Of a stretch of 64,000 nt of DNA, positions 43,608 through 56,241 are shown one piece after another (within the stretch, counting starts at the first letter, position 1; the number at the start of each line of letters is the position of its first letter). The translations under genes and the position numbers were made by a program. Origin of the DNA: Atherinomorus stipes (Eukaryota; Chordata; Actinopteri; Atheriniformes; Atherinidae); assembly GCA_023101725.1 (NCBI GenBank), contig JALJCO010012873.1, forward strand, positions 865,501 to 929,500, read 5' to 3'. Below the pieces are notes generated by a model that worked only from the letters and a program-made list of their open reading frames with translations, was not told the DNA's origin and ran no database searches.

Positions 43608-43902
43608 TTGTGTGTGTTAGTGATCCACCGGCAACTATCGTTCTGAATCAGTTTGGCAACGAACAAATCCTTCGTGGTAAAATGCAATTCACGTGTGCAT
43701 AATAAAACAACACACGTACTCAGGTCCCAGCACAATAAAAGCAAGCAGTAAAGATATTAAGAATCACAAAACCAAAGACAAAAACCATGCCAGTAACATT
43801 CACAGAGATGTAAGATCAATTGCTAAAATGGCAGGAGTGCAGCATAACTTAAAGTGTTTTCAAGTCATCTGCTGAAAAATTCCTTTATTTTTTTCATATC
43901 AC

Positions 43903-43957
43903 AGGGTTAGAAAAAAAAAATCGTAATGTAAATTTTTTCCAATATCGTGCAACCCTA
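43903..43957. mobile_element. Minimal hAT-end remnant, about 55 bp
   Basis: CAGGGTTAGAAAAAAAAAAT opposite AATATCGTGCAACCCTA suggests two ends of a hAT element with almost everything between them deleted. No duplication is seen. Confidence 0.4.
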
Positions 43958-46900
43958 TTCTGGGACAGCCTCAGTCGTCAGATTATGAGGCCAAAATTAT
44001 GTAAACTGAATGTATCAATAAATATAGCACAATGAAAGCCAACCAAAACAAGAAAACAGAATTTATTACTAATAGGGGATGGCGATATTTCCAAAAAATT
44101 ATATTACGATATATTTTCCAAAATCCAAAAATCTATTTTCCAAGTCTTTTCTCGTCTGCATATCATTCTCTCAATTCTTGGATTTCAGTACAACATATTT
44201 TGGCATTGAAACAAACACAACAGAAGCTATTTACATATTTACACTTTTTCCAGTTATTCATGCTACTATCTACTATCCTCACAAAACCAACTCCAACTCA
44301 GCTGCACCGTGCATCAGAAACGGCTTTTTGGCTTTATTCCTGCCATAGAGGACCATTATTTTTGCTCAGACACACATATACAACTTTCTATTCACTTGTT
44401 GATCTTTGGCTGCTCCTGATTGGACATTACCATCAATTTAACCTCTGATTGGTGGAAAATTTTGAGATGAAGTGTCTTTATCATCATTTCCAGGTCTAAA
44501 TAGAGGTCTCTGAGCAAAATAGTGGTGATGTTTTTTATGATGAAAAGGAGATAAATAATGGTATTATCATGGATCATTGTGGATTTACCATATAGTCTCT
44601 GAATAAACACTACATTTTGAGGCTGGATTGCAAACCTCCCAAATGGGATATAAATGCTGGAAAACTTCCATAGATCACTTAAAGGGTAAACTTTCCATAA
44701 CAATTTACCCCACAGAGTTACACACTACTATTCCTGAGACACTGGTGATTTTAGTGTTTGCTGGCACCAGAGATGGACAAGTTTAGTTTGCAAATTCATT
44801 TTAACAGTCTATTCTAATATAAAATGCTAATTCAATAATTAGACTAAATAAAAGGTATGTTACGTTATATCATCATTGAGCAGCTTCACAGAAGTAGATT
44901 AAAATTAAAGCAGGATACTTTTTGGTACCACAAACCTTATCATCAAAAAGGTCCTATGAATAAACTGAACATGACAATTGCTGGCTTAGAACCAAACTAT
45001 GATCTACAGCAAGAGATCGGGATTAGGATGTCCAGCCTTGTAACATCTACCGTACTTTTGGTCATCATGTTGTGTTTCCTACTAGCTCTGGATCAAATTG
45101 CAGACATTGAAAAAGGGAGAACAAAGATGGTAGTGGCCAGGTGGCAAGGTTCAAGACAGATACAACAAAGACCCTCTTGTATGCACAGTCCACAATCAAA
45201 CTCCCAAAGCCTCCATCCCTGAGTGCTCAGCACATACACACTGCAGCCAACCTTACACAAGAAAGATACTGGTTGCATTAACCATGGAAGAAGATAATGA
45301 GGACCTGCATGAAACTCTATCAGCTGGAAACGCCGATAGACCTATAATAATAATAATAATACAGCAGTAAAATAAAATAGCAATTCAACTTGAGACAAAA
45401 ACATTATGAAATGTGCAGCATTTATCCACAAAATAAATACAATCAGAAAGTTAATAAATTATCCGATAAAGCAAACAAAAACAACAACAAAGTATTATCT
45501 ATATAAAATCCCTCCCAACAATGTTAGAGGGCATCAGGGATGCAGCAGTTTAAGATTTCTATGAGGCTCTGATGGAAAAAGCTTCATCACAAACTGTCAT
45601 CTGGGGAGTTAGTTCACCATCTGAGGTCTGGAGGTCAATGAGCCCGTTTACAAGACTATCACAATTCATAAATCATCAAATCTGGTGCACTTATACATGC
45701 ACCTCAGATATGTCATGTTTGAAAAACCCTTAAACCGATTATACAAGCACATGAAGCAGGAGAAGGGGAAGCCAAAAGCATCGGCTTGATTTTAAAAAAA
45801 GGAACAAAAGCATAATCTTACAATACCCACAGACTTATTGAGAGTATGAAGTCAGCAGGTCGGCACATGACTGTGTGAAAGTGAACAATGGTGTCAGTGC
45901 CTCTGGCTTTATTCAGTAATGTTAATCAAGACAAGCGGGACATGACCAAAAACCAGTCTTCTCAGAGAAGTTTCCGGGGATTATATGAAAATTTTGCAGA
46001 AAAAGGTATATTTTTCTATTCCAAGAGCTTCTGTCTTTTTCCCTTCTTTCCTTTTGCCAGTGAGGAGGAAGGAGTGCATGAAGCCAAATGCAGCCTGAGA
46101 AACAGGAGGATGGAACTAAGGTCTTTTTTTTCTTCTTCAAGAGCACTTTGGCCTTTTCCATAGAGGTGCAGTTATAAACACCAATTCTACTTGTTAAGAA
46201 AATATTTAAGAAAAAGATTAAGAAAAGTATTTGTAAGTGAGTAATGACACAGAACGTTACGTTTTGGCTATGAAACTCTGACACCAGGCACTGAATTACA
46301 CATTTTAACAAGAGATGACCTTCTCAGCTCACAGTTAGCTTCAGGAGCTGCAGGACATACGCGTGCTCATTCAGATTGTCCTATAAAAGAAGCTGCACAG
46401 TTATCTTGACATAACTGATGTGTGGTGAGCCATTTTAATGCCTTACATAAAAATACACAGCAGCTTACAAGCCAAAGTCTTTTGTGTGTGTTTGCCTCCA
46501 GGCTGAAGTAAAACTACACAGAAATAGTGTAATCTTTCAGGAATGAGGTAAGGTGGCACAACATACAAAACTTGAGCTTCTGAGGAGTAAAACCTGTCTG
46601 AGGACCCAGTTTTACAGATTTTTTTTGTGTCATGTACTAGTACTGTTGTGAATGGAGGAACACGCCAAGCCCAGTTGGTTGCAGGAAATACTACTTAGTA
46701 TATTCACATTCGTTTTCACCTTTTTTCATGGCATTTATTCATTTATGCATGAAAAAATTAAATAAACTGAGTACAAAGACCAATAATACAAAAAAAATAA
46801 AAAGCTAAATAAAGATGAGGCAAAGATGTTTTTGTTCAGGGCTGAGGAGAAAAGGAAATTAACAGGAGTTCAATGTGGAAATAAATACTGATGATATACA

Positions 46901-47319
46901 GAAATAAATCCAAATGGATGCTTCCTTTATAAAGTGATTATGGATTATTAGGACCGTTTGTGCTTCAAGAGGCTGTGACATGCAGCTCTACAGTAAACCG
47001 TTCAAGTATTAAGAGTTTCACAGCATAACATGAATAAGTCACAAGAGTTAAATCGTTTCCATTTACGTCAGGTCTGTTTAGACTTTGAAGACTTGGATGG
47101 ACAGACATGGAGCAAACTCTGGCTATGCAAATCTGAATGATCAAATTTAGATAAAAAACAGTGACAGACAAAAAAAAAAAAACTTATCAAAATAATTTTC
47201 CAAATTACATTCAGCTATCATCATGTATGTTCTGAATGACATGCAGACGTCTGCTGCTTCCAGAGACCAATCTGGGCCAACACCAGAAGTAAACCCTTAA
47301 GCCATTAGTGCTGCTCGCT

Positions 47320-48170
47320 TATGCTAACTTAGCAACACTGTCTCTATGGCGATTATTCAGACTCTTCTGGCGACTCTTTAAAAAAGACGCGTGACAAATC
47401 TCGCAACTTGTTCGGGTGTTATTGGAGACTTATGTAGACTGATGTGAAAGCATGCATCGTTCTTACTCTGACCAATGAGCAGCAAAGCTACCGTAGACCC
47501 CTCGTCAGTAACCAGTCACAGGAGGCCCAGTGTATTGCCAAAATAAATACCCTGCAGGGTGCCTTTTTCAGCATACACCGGCCCTCATGCCTCAGTCCCT
47601 CCCAGCTAAGGTCAGAGTCAGCAACATAAGCAGTTTGATGCACCACCTTGGCTCCAGAGCTGCTGTAGAACGACCTGCACACGTTATTGCAGTGCACGCA
47701 AAAGTATTGCTTGGAAATGCAAAGGTGAAAAAAAACCTGCCATGTTACCTGAGGGGCTCCATAATGTACAGTCTTCATACAGTCTCCAACAGTCTTCTCC
47801 AACTGCTCACTGTGATTCAGAAGAGACAAACTAAAAAGCTAGTTAATGGACTTATTTACATGTCCTTTTCTTCACAATACTTGAGACCAAATCACAATCT
47901 GTAAGCCAGGGTCAATTCATCCAGCAGCAGTTTCAGGGTGTTTATGAAGCAGAGAACATCTCCTGCTCTAAGACAAGGCTCGTGCGAGCGCTTCTACATG
48001 GGGGGCAGGCCCTGCGGTAGCCAGGCATGACACTGGCACTATACGCGCTTTCACATCAGTCTGCACGAGTCTCCAATAACACCAGAAAAAGTCAATGGAT
48101 TTGCTAGTCACTTTTTAAAACAAAAAACTTAATAGGAGCGGTCTAAGTCACTAAGTTAGCCACACTGTAA
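47320..48170. repeat. Long-inverted-repeat element, about 850 bp
   Basis: The left arm (about 47320-47455) contains TGTTATTGGAGACTTATGTA and GACTGATGTGAAAGC. The right arm (about 48045-48165) contains the reverse complement (GCTTTCACATCAGTCTGCAC, AGTCTCCAATAACACCAG). The outer parts also pair (GCTAACTTAG). It is probably a DNA element with long inverted ends; the class is unknown. Confidence 0.6.
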
Positions 48171-48889
48171 ACAATGGGTCCTCCAGGGAGATGCTGTAGG
48201 GGAGGGGCTGCCCACAGCAGTGCCTGCTTAAAAGGGCAGAGGTGGCTGATAGTTTCTGGGGCTCAGCAGACGCCAAAGTGGCATTTAAGTATTGATACTC
48301 GGGCTGATTAATATCTAACTAGATACTACTTTTTAGAATCGATTAATATCTGATAATTGATTTTTTTTACAACACTAATATATATACGAAGAGTTCATTT
48401 GCAAAAACAGTTAACCACCATTTAGAAAAAAAGAGTTAACTGCTTCTACAAATAAACTCATTTACTTAATGAATATTTTCATCAAATCACACACATGAAG
48501 TAGAGAGTTTTAATGATGTTAAATGGAGATAGGAGGTTCGTACCCGACAGCGACGAAAAGCAGTTAACTGTTTTTTCTAAATGGAACATGTTAACATTTT
48601 TCTCAGAAAATATATTTCTGGTAGAGCTATTGACAGGAATTTTTACCAGGTGTCAGCAACAACCCAAGTAATACATACATACAAAGAAATCCTAAGATTT
48701 ATGTCCATAAATTAAGTTATGTGTAATATAGTGAAATGACACAGGGAATAAGGATTGAATACATGAGGAAATGGAGGCGCAAAAAGATATGGAAAGCCAA
48801 GAAAGCAGCTGGAGTCTGTCAGTATTTAGAAAGTAATCCTGTTCCCTATCAGTGCAAAGTAATATCAGCTGGTTTAGTCCTAATCAATG

Positions 48890-49062
48890 CCTTTAAAAGA
48901 ATTCCTGGATCCAAACAGTGATCCGGATCAACACCAAAATTGAATGGGTAACAACATTTCCTGAAAATTTCAGCCAAATCTGTTCAGCACTTTTTGAGTT
49001 ATTTTGCTAACAGACAGACAAACGGCCATCATTACATTACCTCCTTGGCGGAGGTAACAACC
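48890..49062 (+). repeat. Possible LINE 3'-end remnant
   Basis: GTTATTTTGCTAACAGACAG followed by ACAAACGGCC and CCTCCTTGGCGGAGGTAA looks like a widespread fish retroelement tail (RTE-like, from memory). No coding part is attached. Confidence 0.35.
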
Positions 49063-51452
49063 TATCACAACAGTAGATATTATCCTGGAGTTCTGGATCC
49101 CCACCCTCTGCTCAACACACAAAACATGCTGTATACATGAACCACACACTGGACTGAAATACTTTACATAAGGGGAAATAAATATATCATCAGCAAAATT
49201 ACATGAACATTGTTATTACAGATTGCCTAAATTATGATCACTGAGGCATTTTCATTGCTATCCATATCTAATGAAAACTTTTGTTTATGCAGCAAAGTGT
49301 AAAATCAAAGGAATTCCCATCATGACGTTCCCAGTTCCACCACACACCCTGACCAAAGACTAAACTAAGTGTTTGCATGCAGAAATCCCACAACTGCACC
49401 ACTAGATGCTAAAAAAAAAGTCACATTTCAAAGTAGCTTACAGCCAGAGGAAAAAACACACATTAAGTCACAATCTATGTGGTTTTCTTTAACTCACTTC
49501 AAAGAGACTATACATCAGTTTCTCTCTTTTATTCCTCCTCGGGCCTCGAGGGCAAACAAGGATGAAGGCATGAAAAGGAATCTGAGCGGTGCTGTCTACT
49601 GCCGCCCCATTAAAGGAGCCTCATTCATGGTTATTTGTTGCTCAAAGGGGCTCCCGAGTTTACTCAACAAATATCAAATGGTCTCCTGAAAAATGGTCAC
49701 CTGTTTGTGTCAGAGTGATTCAATCTTCAGGTGACTTAAGGGTCGTTTAAGAGGTCTCATACACGCAGCTATTTTAAAATGCTGTTTTACACGGGCAGCT
49801 TTGTGAGTACAGGAGCTGTCTGTGAAGCTAGGATCTAAAGTCATATTTTTTTCAGTTTCATGTTCCATTTTCCTGAACACAACCTTAATAGTAAAATACT
49901 TCTTTATTGTAATTAGAATCAGAGTGAAATCTTTAGATCTGATATGAAAGAGCAAAAAGCACAAGTGTATTTCTGATTTTACCAGAGAAGAGACGACTGG
50001 TGAAAATGGCTGGATGCCTTACAGAAACTTCTGTTAGTGCAGCAGCTCTGGGACAAAAGATGTGCAAGCAGGGGCTCTCGTATTCAGCCTCGGGATCCTT
50101 AGAAAGAGGCATGAAGGAAATGAATGCTGCTGCCAATCACTTCTCACAGTTCACAAACTCTTTTTCAAAGCCTGGACCCGGCCTTTCAGCTCTCTGGAGG
50201 AGGGGAAGGTGGCCAGTTAGCCAGCGTGCACCCAGCTTTTCCAAAAAAAAAAAAAAAGGCTCAGTTCTAATCACTGGCTCAGACTTTTCTTTCCATGAAA
50301 CATGGTTTTTTTTCTTTCTTCTAGTGATCCAGCCAAAAGAATTAGACTAAAATCTAATATTTGACTTATTGGGCAAAAAGCAAAAAAAAAAAAAAGTTGC
50401 AAAACAATTCCAATACTGAAGAAAACCCATTATAAAGATTAAAATGTGAGGAAGCTGTAATACAAGGTGGACCTTGTGATTAAAATTTGTCCATGTTGTT
50501 TTCTCCTTCCTGGAAACAACAAAAAGTGTAATGGAAAATTTAATTCAATGAAGGACTGCTTATTTTGTCAACATGAGCCCAATTTTAGTTAAATACGGGG
50601 AAGTTCAGCTGGAGAACAGGATCTTTCAGTGAAAACTTCCCACCAGAAAAACTTTTTTTTGGATCTAACATGTTGAAGACTGAAGCAAACTGATGTACAA
50701 AATGCTTAATTTTGTTTTACGATTCCTTTTCTAAATGATCACATGTACAGGCGACATGCCAGGACAGACAGAAAAAGCTGATACATTTCATATCTTGTGT
50801 GAAAGTCCATTTGACAGTCGCCAGATGCCTCTCAGACAAGTAGAAAAACAATCACTATAACTGTAGTTGCTTATTATACATGTTTCTGAGCAGCCTTTCA
50901 GGTTTTAAAGCCTGAAAAGCAAGCGCTGGTAGCTGAAGATACACTTAACCTCTTCATCAGGAGATCAACAGATCTTTTTGTCCCCAGGAAGCATCAATGC
51001 TAACATGTAGCATAGCAACATGACTGGAGAAACTCAGCTGAAAGACTTTACCAAGCATCGGCATCCAAACCAAACACAGTTCAAACCCCAACAATAATAT
51101 GAGAATGTAAGAAAAGCACGAGAACAGCACCGTCCACTTTAGAGCTGCTGATCATTTCTCCACATAAACCAGGTGTGGTATGAAAGCAGAGACTCTGCTG
51201 GTTACAAACATGTCTGTCTCATCACTGTGGGACAGAAACTCTGGCAGCTAGCAGCCAATCACAAATCAGTTTTTATTCCAGCTCTATAAAACTCTGCTAA
51301 TGTGTTCTCCTTTGTTTGAAATGAATCATGAAGGTCCTGCTGGTTTCCATGGAAATGAAGGCGGTTTAGAGTGAAGTATACTGTATGTAATGTAGTACAA
51401 GTTATTCAGACTATCATTTAGATGGGACAAGTGTAATATTCATTATTTTTTC

Positions 51453-52218
51453 AAGGCATGCCTGATATTGGAATTTTGGCCCATATCCGATATGCCGATA
51501 TTTCAAAACTCATGTGGCCAATAACCAATATCAATACCAATACTAAAGCTGAAAAAAAGAAAGCAGTCATTGCAAATAGCAGCTTTGTTATTCGTTTCCG
51601 ACACTTTGAAAAATAGAGGTAGGAAAAAATATTGATACTCTGGAATATCACGATATTTTCATGTGCCAATATCAAATTCATATCTAAAAATGCTTTATCG
51701 ATCTATTTTGCTTACAAAATCTTGTGAGATTTCTTCGTTCTGTTTCAAAATCTGCCGATATTTCACGAATTCTCGTGAGATTTTGTTAGTAAAATAGATA
51801 GATACAGCGTTTTTCAATGTCACTATGATATCAGCATATGAAAATATCGCAAAATTTTTGTGAATTCGCGCGAGGTTTCGTAACAGAACAATGAAATATT
51901 GCGAGATTTTGCTCGTAAAATAGATCAATACCGTGTTTTAAATGTCAATATGATATCACCATATGAAAATATCGCAATATTTCAGTGTATCGATATTTTT
52001 TCCCACCCCTAGTCTTTAGAAATTTTAAAGTCTGTAAAAAAGTACTTTTTGAAGAAGTTTTTAATTTATTTATCTATTTATTTTTTAGACTCTAGAAACA
52101 GTGGCCTGATAGGTTAAACATTGGTTAAATATCGGTGAGGTGGCAGATGGCCAATACTCAGTTTTAAGGCCGATATAGGCCGATACTGATAGGGGGCTGA
52201 TTATATCATGCATCCCTA
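51453..52218. mobile_element. Composite hAT element, 766 bp, with inner insert
   Basis: Worn left end AAGGCATGCCTGATATTGG and right end TATATCATGCATCCCTA. The 8-bp duplication ATTTTTTC at 51445-51452 and 52219-52226 is perfect. The inner palindromic element (TAGAGGTAGGAAAAAA to TTCCCACCCCTA) lies at 51614-52011. Confidence 0.85.
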
Positions 52219-52666
52219 ATTTTTTCCTAATTTGCTGACTAGCTTTTGTCTTATTCAAGACTTTAAAAGGATGTTATTACTGAGGAAGGAAAAGCAAGGT
52301 GGGTTTTTTTCTTGTTGTATGAATGTTAGATGGGGTGGGATTCAATGAGTTTTCCTCTTCCCAGTCCTTTTTGTGCAGAACATACTGAATTTTTCTTTGT
52401 GTGTATGGCAATTCTTGTCTTGATTATCTCTATCTATTACAGTATTTGCTTGCCATTAGTTTCACACAGTCGAAACATGTTTAAGTTTTGCCCAAAACAA
52501 AATAAAATAAATCAATAAATAAAAGGTTTTCATCTTTCGATCATTTACTATGTTGGGCTTCACTTCTTTGTGGATCCTCATGGTGTTTCTAAGGTGAATG
52601 TGGGGGCTATCCCTGTTTACTCTGACCATTGATAAAGATGTCCATCATCATCATCATCATTGGCTA

Positions 52667-52840
52667 ATGGCTTCCTTCCTGAGATATTTACCTGCGTAAC
52701 ACCTCCTATTAAAACACCTGGAAAACTGCACAGCTTCACTTTTACCTTCTACTGTAGCACAGTTCCTCATCACACATTACTTCACTCATTCCTTGGATTA
52801 CTCTACTCATTCCTAGTACTACTTTAGTCATTGCTAGATG
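52667..52840 (-). repeat. Inverted partner of the 1335-1940 repeat
   Basis: In reverse complement this reads GGAATGAGTAGAGTAATCCA, then GTAATGTGTGATGAGGAACT and GTGTTACGCAGGTAAATATC. It matches 1335-1421 plus 1831-1940 without the hAT insertion. It is therefore a diverged family member and an empty-site reference. Confidence 0.8.
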
Positions 52841-53758
52841 AACTGAGCCGCTATTCTCGGGTTTCCACTGAAAGTAATCGACCTTTTTCACAAAAACCGG
52901 GAGTACATATTCATTGGGCATCTTTTCCCCCCGTCAAGGTCAGACTTAAGTCGCATGTCAAAACTGGATCATGTTTACACTTGGGATATTGCGCTCGAGC
53001 CCGTTTGCTTGACTCTGCCTCGATCGTAAGAGCCAGAAGTTTTGCCAGCAATGTTTTGATCGTGTGACCACACCAGCCGAGGTCTCAATTCATCAGTTGT
53101 GTGTGACAAGCTGCTCCCAGGAATTTCGGAGAGGCTGAGTATGTTAATCTGCCAATTTAAAAGGGTTTTAATCACGTCCTTAACAATCATTTTAGAGGAG
53201 GTTTTGCCAGCAATTAATCTATCATTTTAGATTGAAAGAAAGCATCAGATTAGAATGAATGAATCACAAACGTGCATAATATCTGCATATTGTCCAAATG
53301 AACTCCTCCTGAAACAATGCTATTTTGGGATTTTCCATTATGGTTTTTTAAAACTTTCCTGATCACTTTGATTCCAAAGTTAATGCTTTTAAATGATCAA
53401 TAAGGATCACAGATGGCAGATTATGATTGAAGCACTGTAAACTGTTCAACTGAAGACATCACAGGATATCCTTGAATAAAATGAAAATGAAATCAAATAA
53501 AAATTCTGCATGTTTCAGGCCTGTTGTTAAGCATGCCACTGTTGTAGCTTTGTGTAGCACACATGTATTATTCTAGTTCATGCAACATTTAGTTCATTGG
53601 CCAAGAAACTATGAAAATGTGACGATGTTGAAGTACAACAGATAAGGAGTGAGACAGAAAAACAACATCCTGTTGTTAAGCACAAGGATCAGTGGATCCT
53701 GACACAGTCATGGCAGCGCTGCGTCCGAGAGCTCATTGAAACGCTAGCTGGTGGAAGC

Positions 53759-54177
53759 TAGGGATGGGCAATATTTTATCGTGTGCGATATATCGTCAAA
53801 GAAATTCCCCACAATAACAATTTGAATTTATCGTTTTATCGTGAGATGACAATTTACCAAGTTGTGTTTTACTTTGGTTTTTTTTAATAAGCAAAGTTAG
53901 TTTTGCTGTTTGCATCGTTTGAATAAATGTGGAATTTGGTCTCTCATATTTCAGACTTGTTTGATTGGTGTCACTACAGTTTTGCAATACAGGTGTACTA
54001 CTTGAACTTAATTGATATAGTGGCTTCTGGTATTTTGTAGGGCTTTCAAGACAGACTTTAGTGAAAGATTTATAATACAAAATATTTTGCTGATAGCTTT
54101 TATCGTCATTTATCGTTACCGTGATAAATAACAGAAATTATCGTGATACATTTTTTAGTCCATATCGCCCATCCCTA
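53759..54177. mobile_element. Non-autonomous hAT element, 419 bp
   Basis: TAGGGATGGGCAATATTTTA and CATATCGCCCATCCCTA are the ends. The 8-bp duplication GTGGAAGC at 53751-53758 and 54178-54185 is perfect. TTTATCG motifs crowd both ends. A related left end may lie at 44070. Confidence 0.92.
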
Positions 54178-54788
54178 GTGGAAGCAACCATGGACAGGGA
54201 GTAAATCTTATTCTAATAACTTATCAAAAGTTGATAAGTAAATAGCTTAAAACTTTTGCAGAGGCTGTTAATTTTCCGTTTTTTACATGTTTGGCTTTTG
54301 GCAATTACAGACCACGTACGGATCACATAGCCTATAAGGTGGAGCTGCATGACAGTAAGGAGCTCAGGAAGTCTTGACAACTTCCCCTCAGCTGATCACA
54401 CATGAAAAGTCAGCAGATGGAGCTCTTGTTGACCATATCAAATGTTTAGAGCAGGGAATCGATTTCATGTGTTACAACTAATATTGACAGTCCACAGTCA
54501 CAGCAGTTGTGTGTTTCGTCAGGTTTCTGTTTTTCCATCCATCGATAGACATTGGAAACGAATGGAAATGGAGGTAGGGCTGCTTCAGAGCAAAAGAAAA
54601 ACCGCTGCAGTAACTTTAGGTTCAAGCTTGAGCCGTTGTTGTCGGAAATTCCCCAACAGTTACATATTTCCGGTCAAAAAACAAGGAAGTGTACAAATAG
54701 TCAATGTGGTTTTGTCCTAGACCTAGGAGATAATGTTTACATGTTCGACTATGTTCCAGGTGAATCTACTCGAACACAGTAACATATA

Positions 54789-55180
54789 CACTGCCTGGCC
54801 CCCAAAAAGTCGCCACCAAAAAAAAGATCACACACTATTATTTCGTTGGACCGCCTTTAGCTTTGATTACAGCAGCATTCACTGTGGTATTATTATAAGC
54901 TTCTGCAATGTCACAAGATTTATTTTCATTCAGTGTTGCATTAATTTTTCACCAAGATCTTGCATTGATGATGGTTGAGTCTGACCACAGCCTCCTCCCG
55001 CACATCCCAAAGATTCCCAATGGGGTTCAGATCTTAACTCTGTGGTGGCCAATCCATGTGTGAAAATGATGTCTCATGCTCCCTGAACCGGTCATTCACA
55101 ATTTGAGCCTGATGAATTGTGGCACGGTCATCTTGGAATATGGCCGTGCCATCAGGGAAGAAAATATCCATTGATGTAAT
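54789..55180 (-). pseudogene. Tc1-like transposon remnant, 3' half (host of the L1)
   Basis: Begins with the Tc1-type terminus CACTGCCTGGCCCCCAAAAA next to TA. Minus-strand translation of 54980-55180 gives [20 protein letters not shown] and [18 protein letters not shown], the catalytic-core end of a Tc1/mariner DDE transposase (QDD...WPPQS block). Stops and frame breaks show it is dead. The L1 is inserted in it; the rest lies at 61280-61960. Confidence 0.75.
54943..55180. repeat. 238-bp direct repeat, left copy (putative L1 target-site duplication)
   Basis: From AATTTTTCACCAAGATCTTG to ATCCATTGATGTAAT. Compared by eye with 61280-61517 I find no difference. The upstream TT|AATTTT junction fits L1 endonuclease preference. 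Confidence 0.85.
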
Positions 55181-55320
55181 GGCTTTTTAGGCTTCCGGTG
55201 GGGGAAGAAGATGGACGCGTGAGCGTGCAGATCCTCCTCTCAAACTTTGAAACATATCTGAGAAATAATGGCCTAACATCGAAAATAATGAAAGAGACTC
55301 AAGCTTAAAATCGATAAGGA
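55181..55320 (+). promoter_or_regulatory. L1 5' UTR / presumed internal promoter
   Basis: CTTCCGGT (55192-55199) fits an ETS-family site and AAGATGG (55208-55214) fits a YY1 core, which in mammalian L1 positions transcription start at the first base of the element. Promoter function here is inferred from these motifs and position only. Confidence 0.45.
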
Positions 55321-56241
55321 ATGCACCTACGGTCTGGCAAAGTTGCGGAAAAGACAACAAAAGATAAAAAGACAAAGACAAAGGACAAAGGTATGGCGAG
55401 CGTGGATGAGCAGCGACTAAAGGAAATGTTCAAAGAAGCTGCGGCTGAGATTGCTCAAGAAGTACGCGAGTTCCGCGGAGAATTTAGAGCATTCAGAGAA
55501 GAAACGAAGAGGGAGATGGACGAATTAAAGAAAGAAATGAGACAACATAAGTCCGAATTGAACGGCGTGATTGAAGGCATGACAGCTGTGGAGGAGAGAG
55601 TGAACTGCACGGAAGAAAGAGAAGTTATTCTCGTGGATGTGATTAAAAATCTCACTCAAGAGATGGAAGAGATGGAAAAACGAGTTGATTATTTGGAAAA
55701 TAAGTCAAGGCAAATGAACATCCGCATTTACAATGTGAAGGAGATTAATGGATCAGTAAATATGATCAATTTTGTGGAAGCGCTCCTATATGAAACTTTG
55801 CAGTTATCAAAGGAACAACTAAGTATTGTGGCAGCGCATCGCTCAGCTGCTACTAAGCAAGATGCACGAAATAAACCACGAAGTATTATCGTTCGCTTCT
55901 CTACTTGGGAGGCAAAGCAACAGGTGCTGAGAGCGGCATGGGGGAAGAAAGAAATATCCTACAACGGAGAACGCATCTACCTGGATCAAGATTTTACAGT
56001 CAAGCTATTATCTCAAAGAAAAGGCTTCATGCGCATCCGAAACCACCTGAAGGAGAAGGGCATTAAATCACATGTCCGATATCCAGCAAAGTTACTTGTG
56101 ATCGAACAAAAAGGGCCAAAGACATACAACACTCCTCAAGAAGCAGAGCAGGCCTATGGAATATCTGCGAGTGCCACACCTGTGGAGCGGGGAGAGTGGA
56201 TGCATCAACTGAAACGTCTGGGATGGGAAAAGGTGAAATAA
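55321..56241 (+). CDS. L1 ORF1 protein (RNA-binding chaperone)
   Basis: 306 codons, close to the usual L1 ORF1 length. ORF1p trimerises, coats L1 RNA and acts as a nucleic-acid chaperone in the ribonucleoprotein. Seen here: a basic N-terminus (residues 8-24, KTTKDKKTKTKDK), a heptad-like coiled coil (about 30-128, rich in E, K and L), then ENKSRQMNIRIYNV (126-139), which opens the RRM as in the Transposase_22 family. HRSAATKQDARNKPRSIIVR (173-192) is the conserved RRM end. The C-terminal domain (about 220-280) begins at YLDQDFTVKLLSQRKGF. The ATG at 55321 is the first in frame after the leader, and a second Met lies at residue 25. No frame damage is seen. It precedes ORF2 by 584 bp, longer than in human L1, so ORF2 may be translated by another route. 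Confidence 0.9.
   Translation: MHLRSGKVAEKTTKDKKTKTKDKGMASVDEQRLKEMFKEAAAEIAQEVREFRGEFRAFREETKREMDELKKEMRQHKSELNGVIEGMTAVEERVNCTEEREVILVDVIKNLTQEMEEMEKRVDYLENKSRQMNIRIYNVKEINGSVNMINFVEALLYETLQLSKEQLSIVAAHRSAATKQDARNKPRSIIVRFSTWEAKQQVLRAAWGKKEISYNGERIYLDQDFTVKLLSQRKGFMRIRNHLKEKGIKSHVRYPAKLLVIEQKGPKTYNTPQEAEQAYGISASATPVERGEWMHQLKRLGWEKVK

Noticed and set aside
43341..43744. Overlapping frames on both strands near 43.5 kb
   Set aside because: Both pass through the TG and G simple-sequence tract; translation is low complexity.
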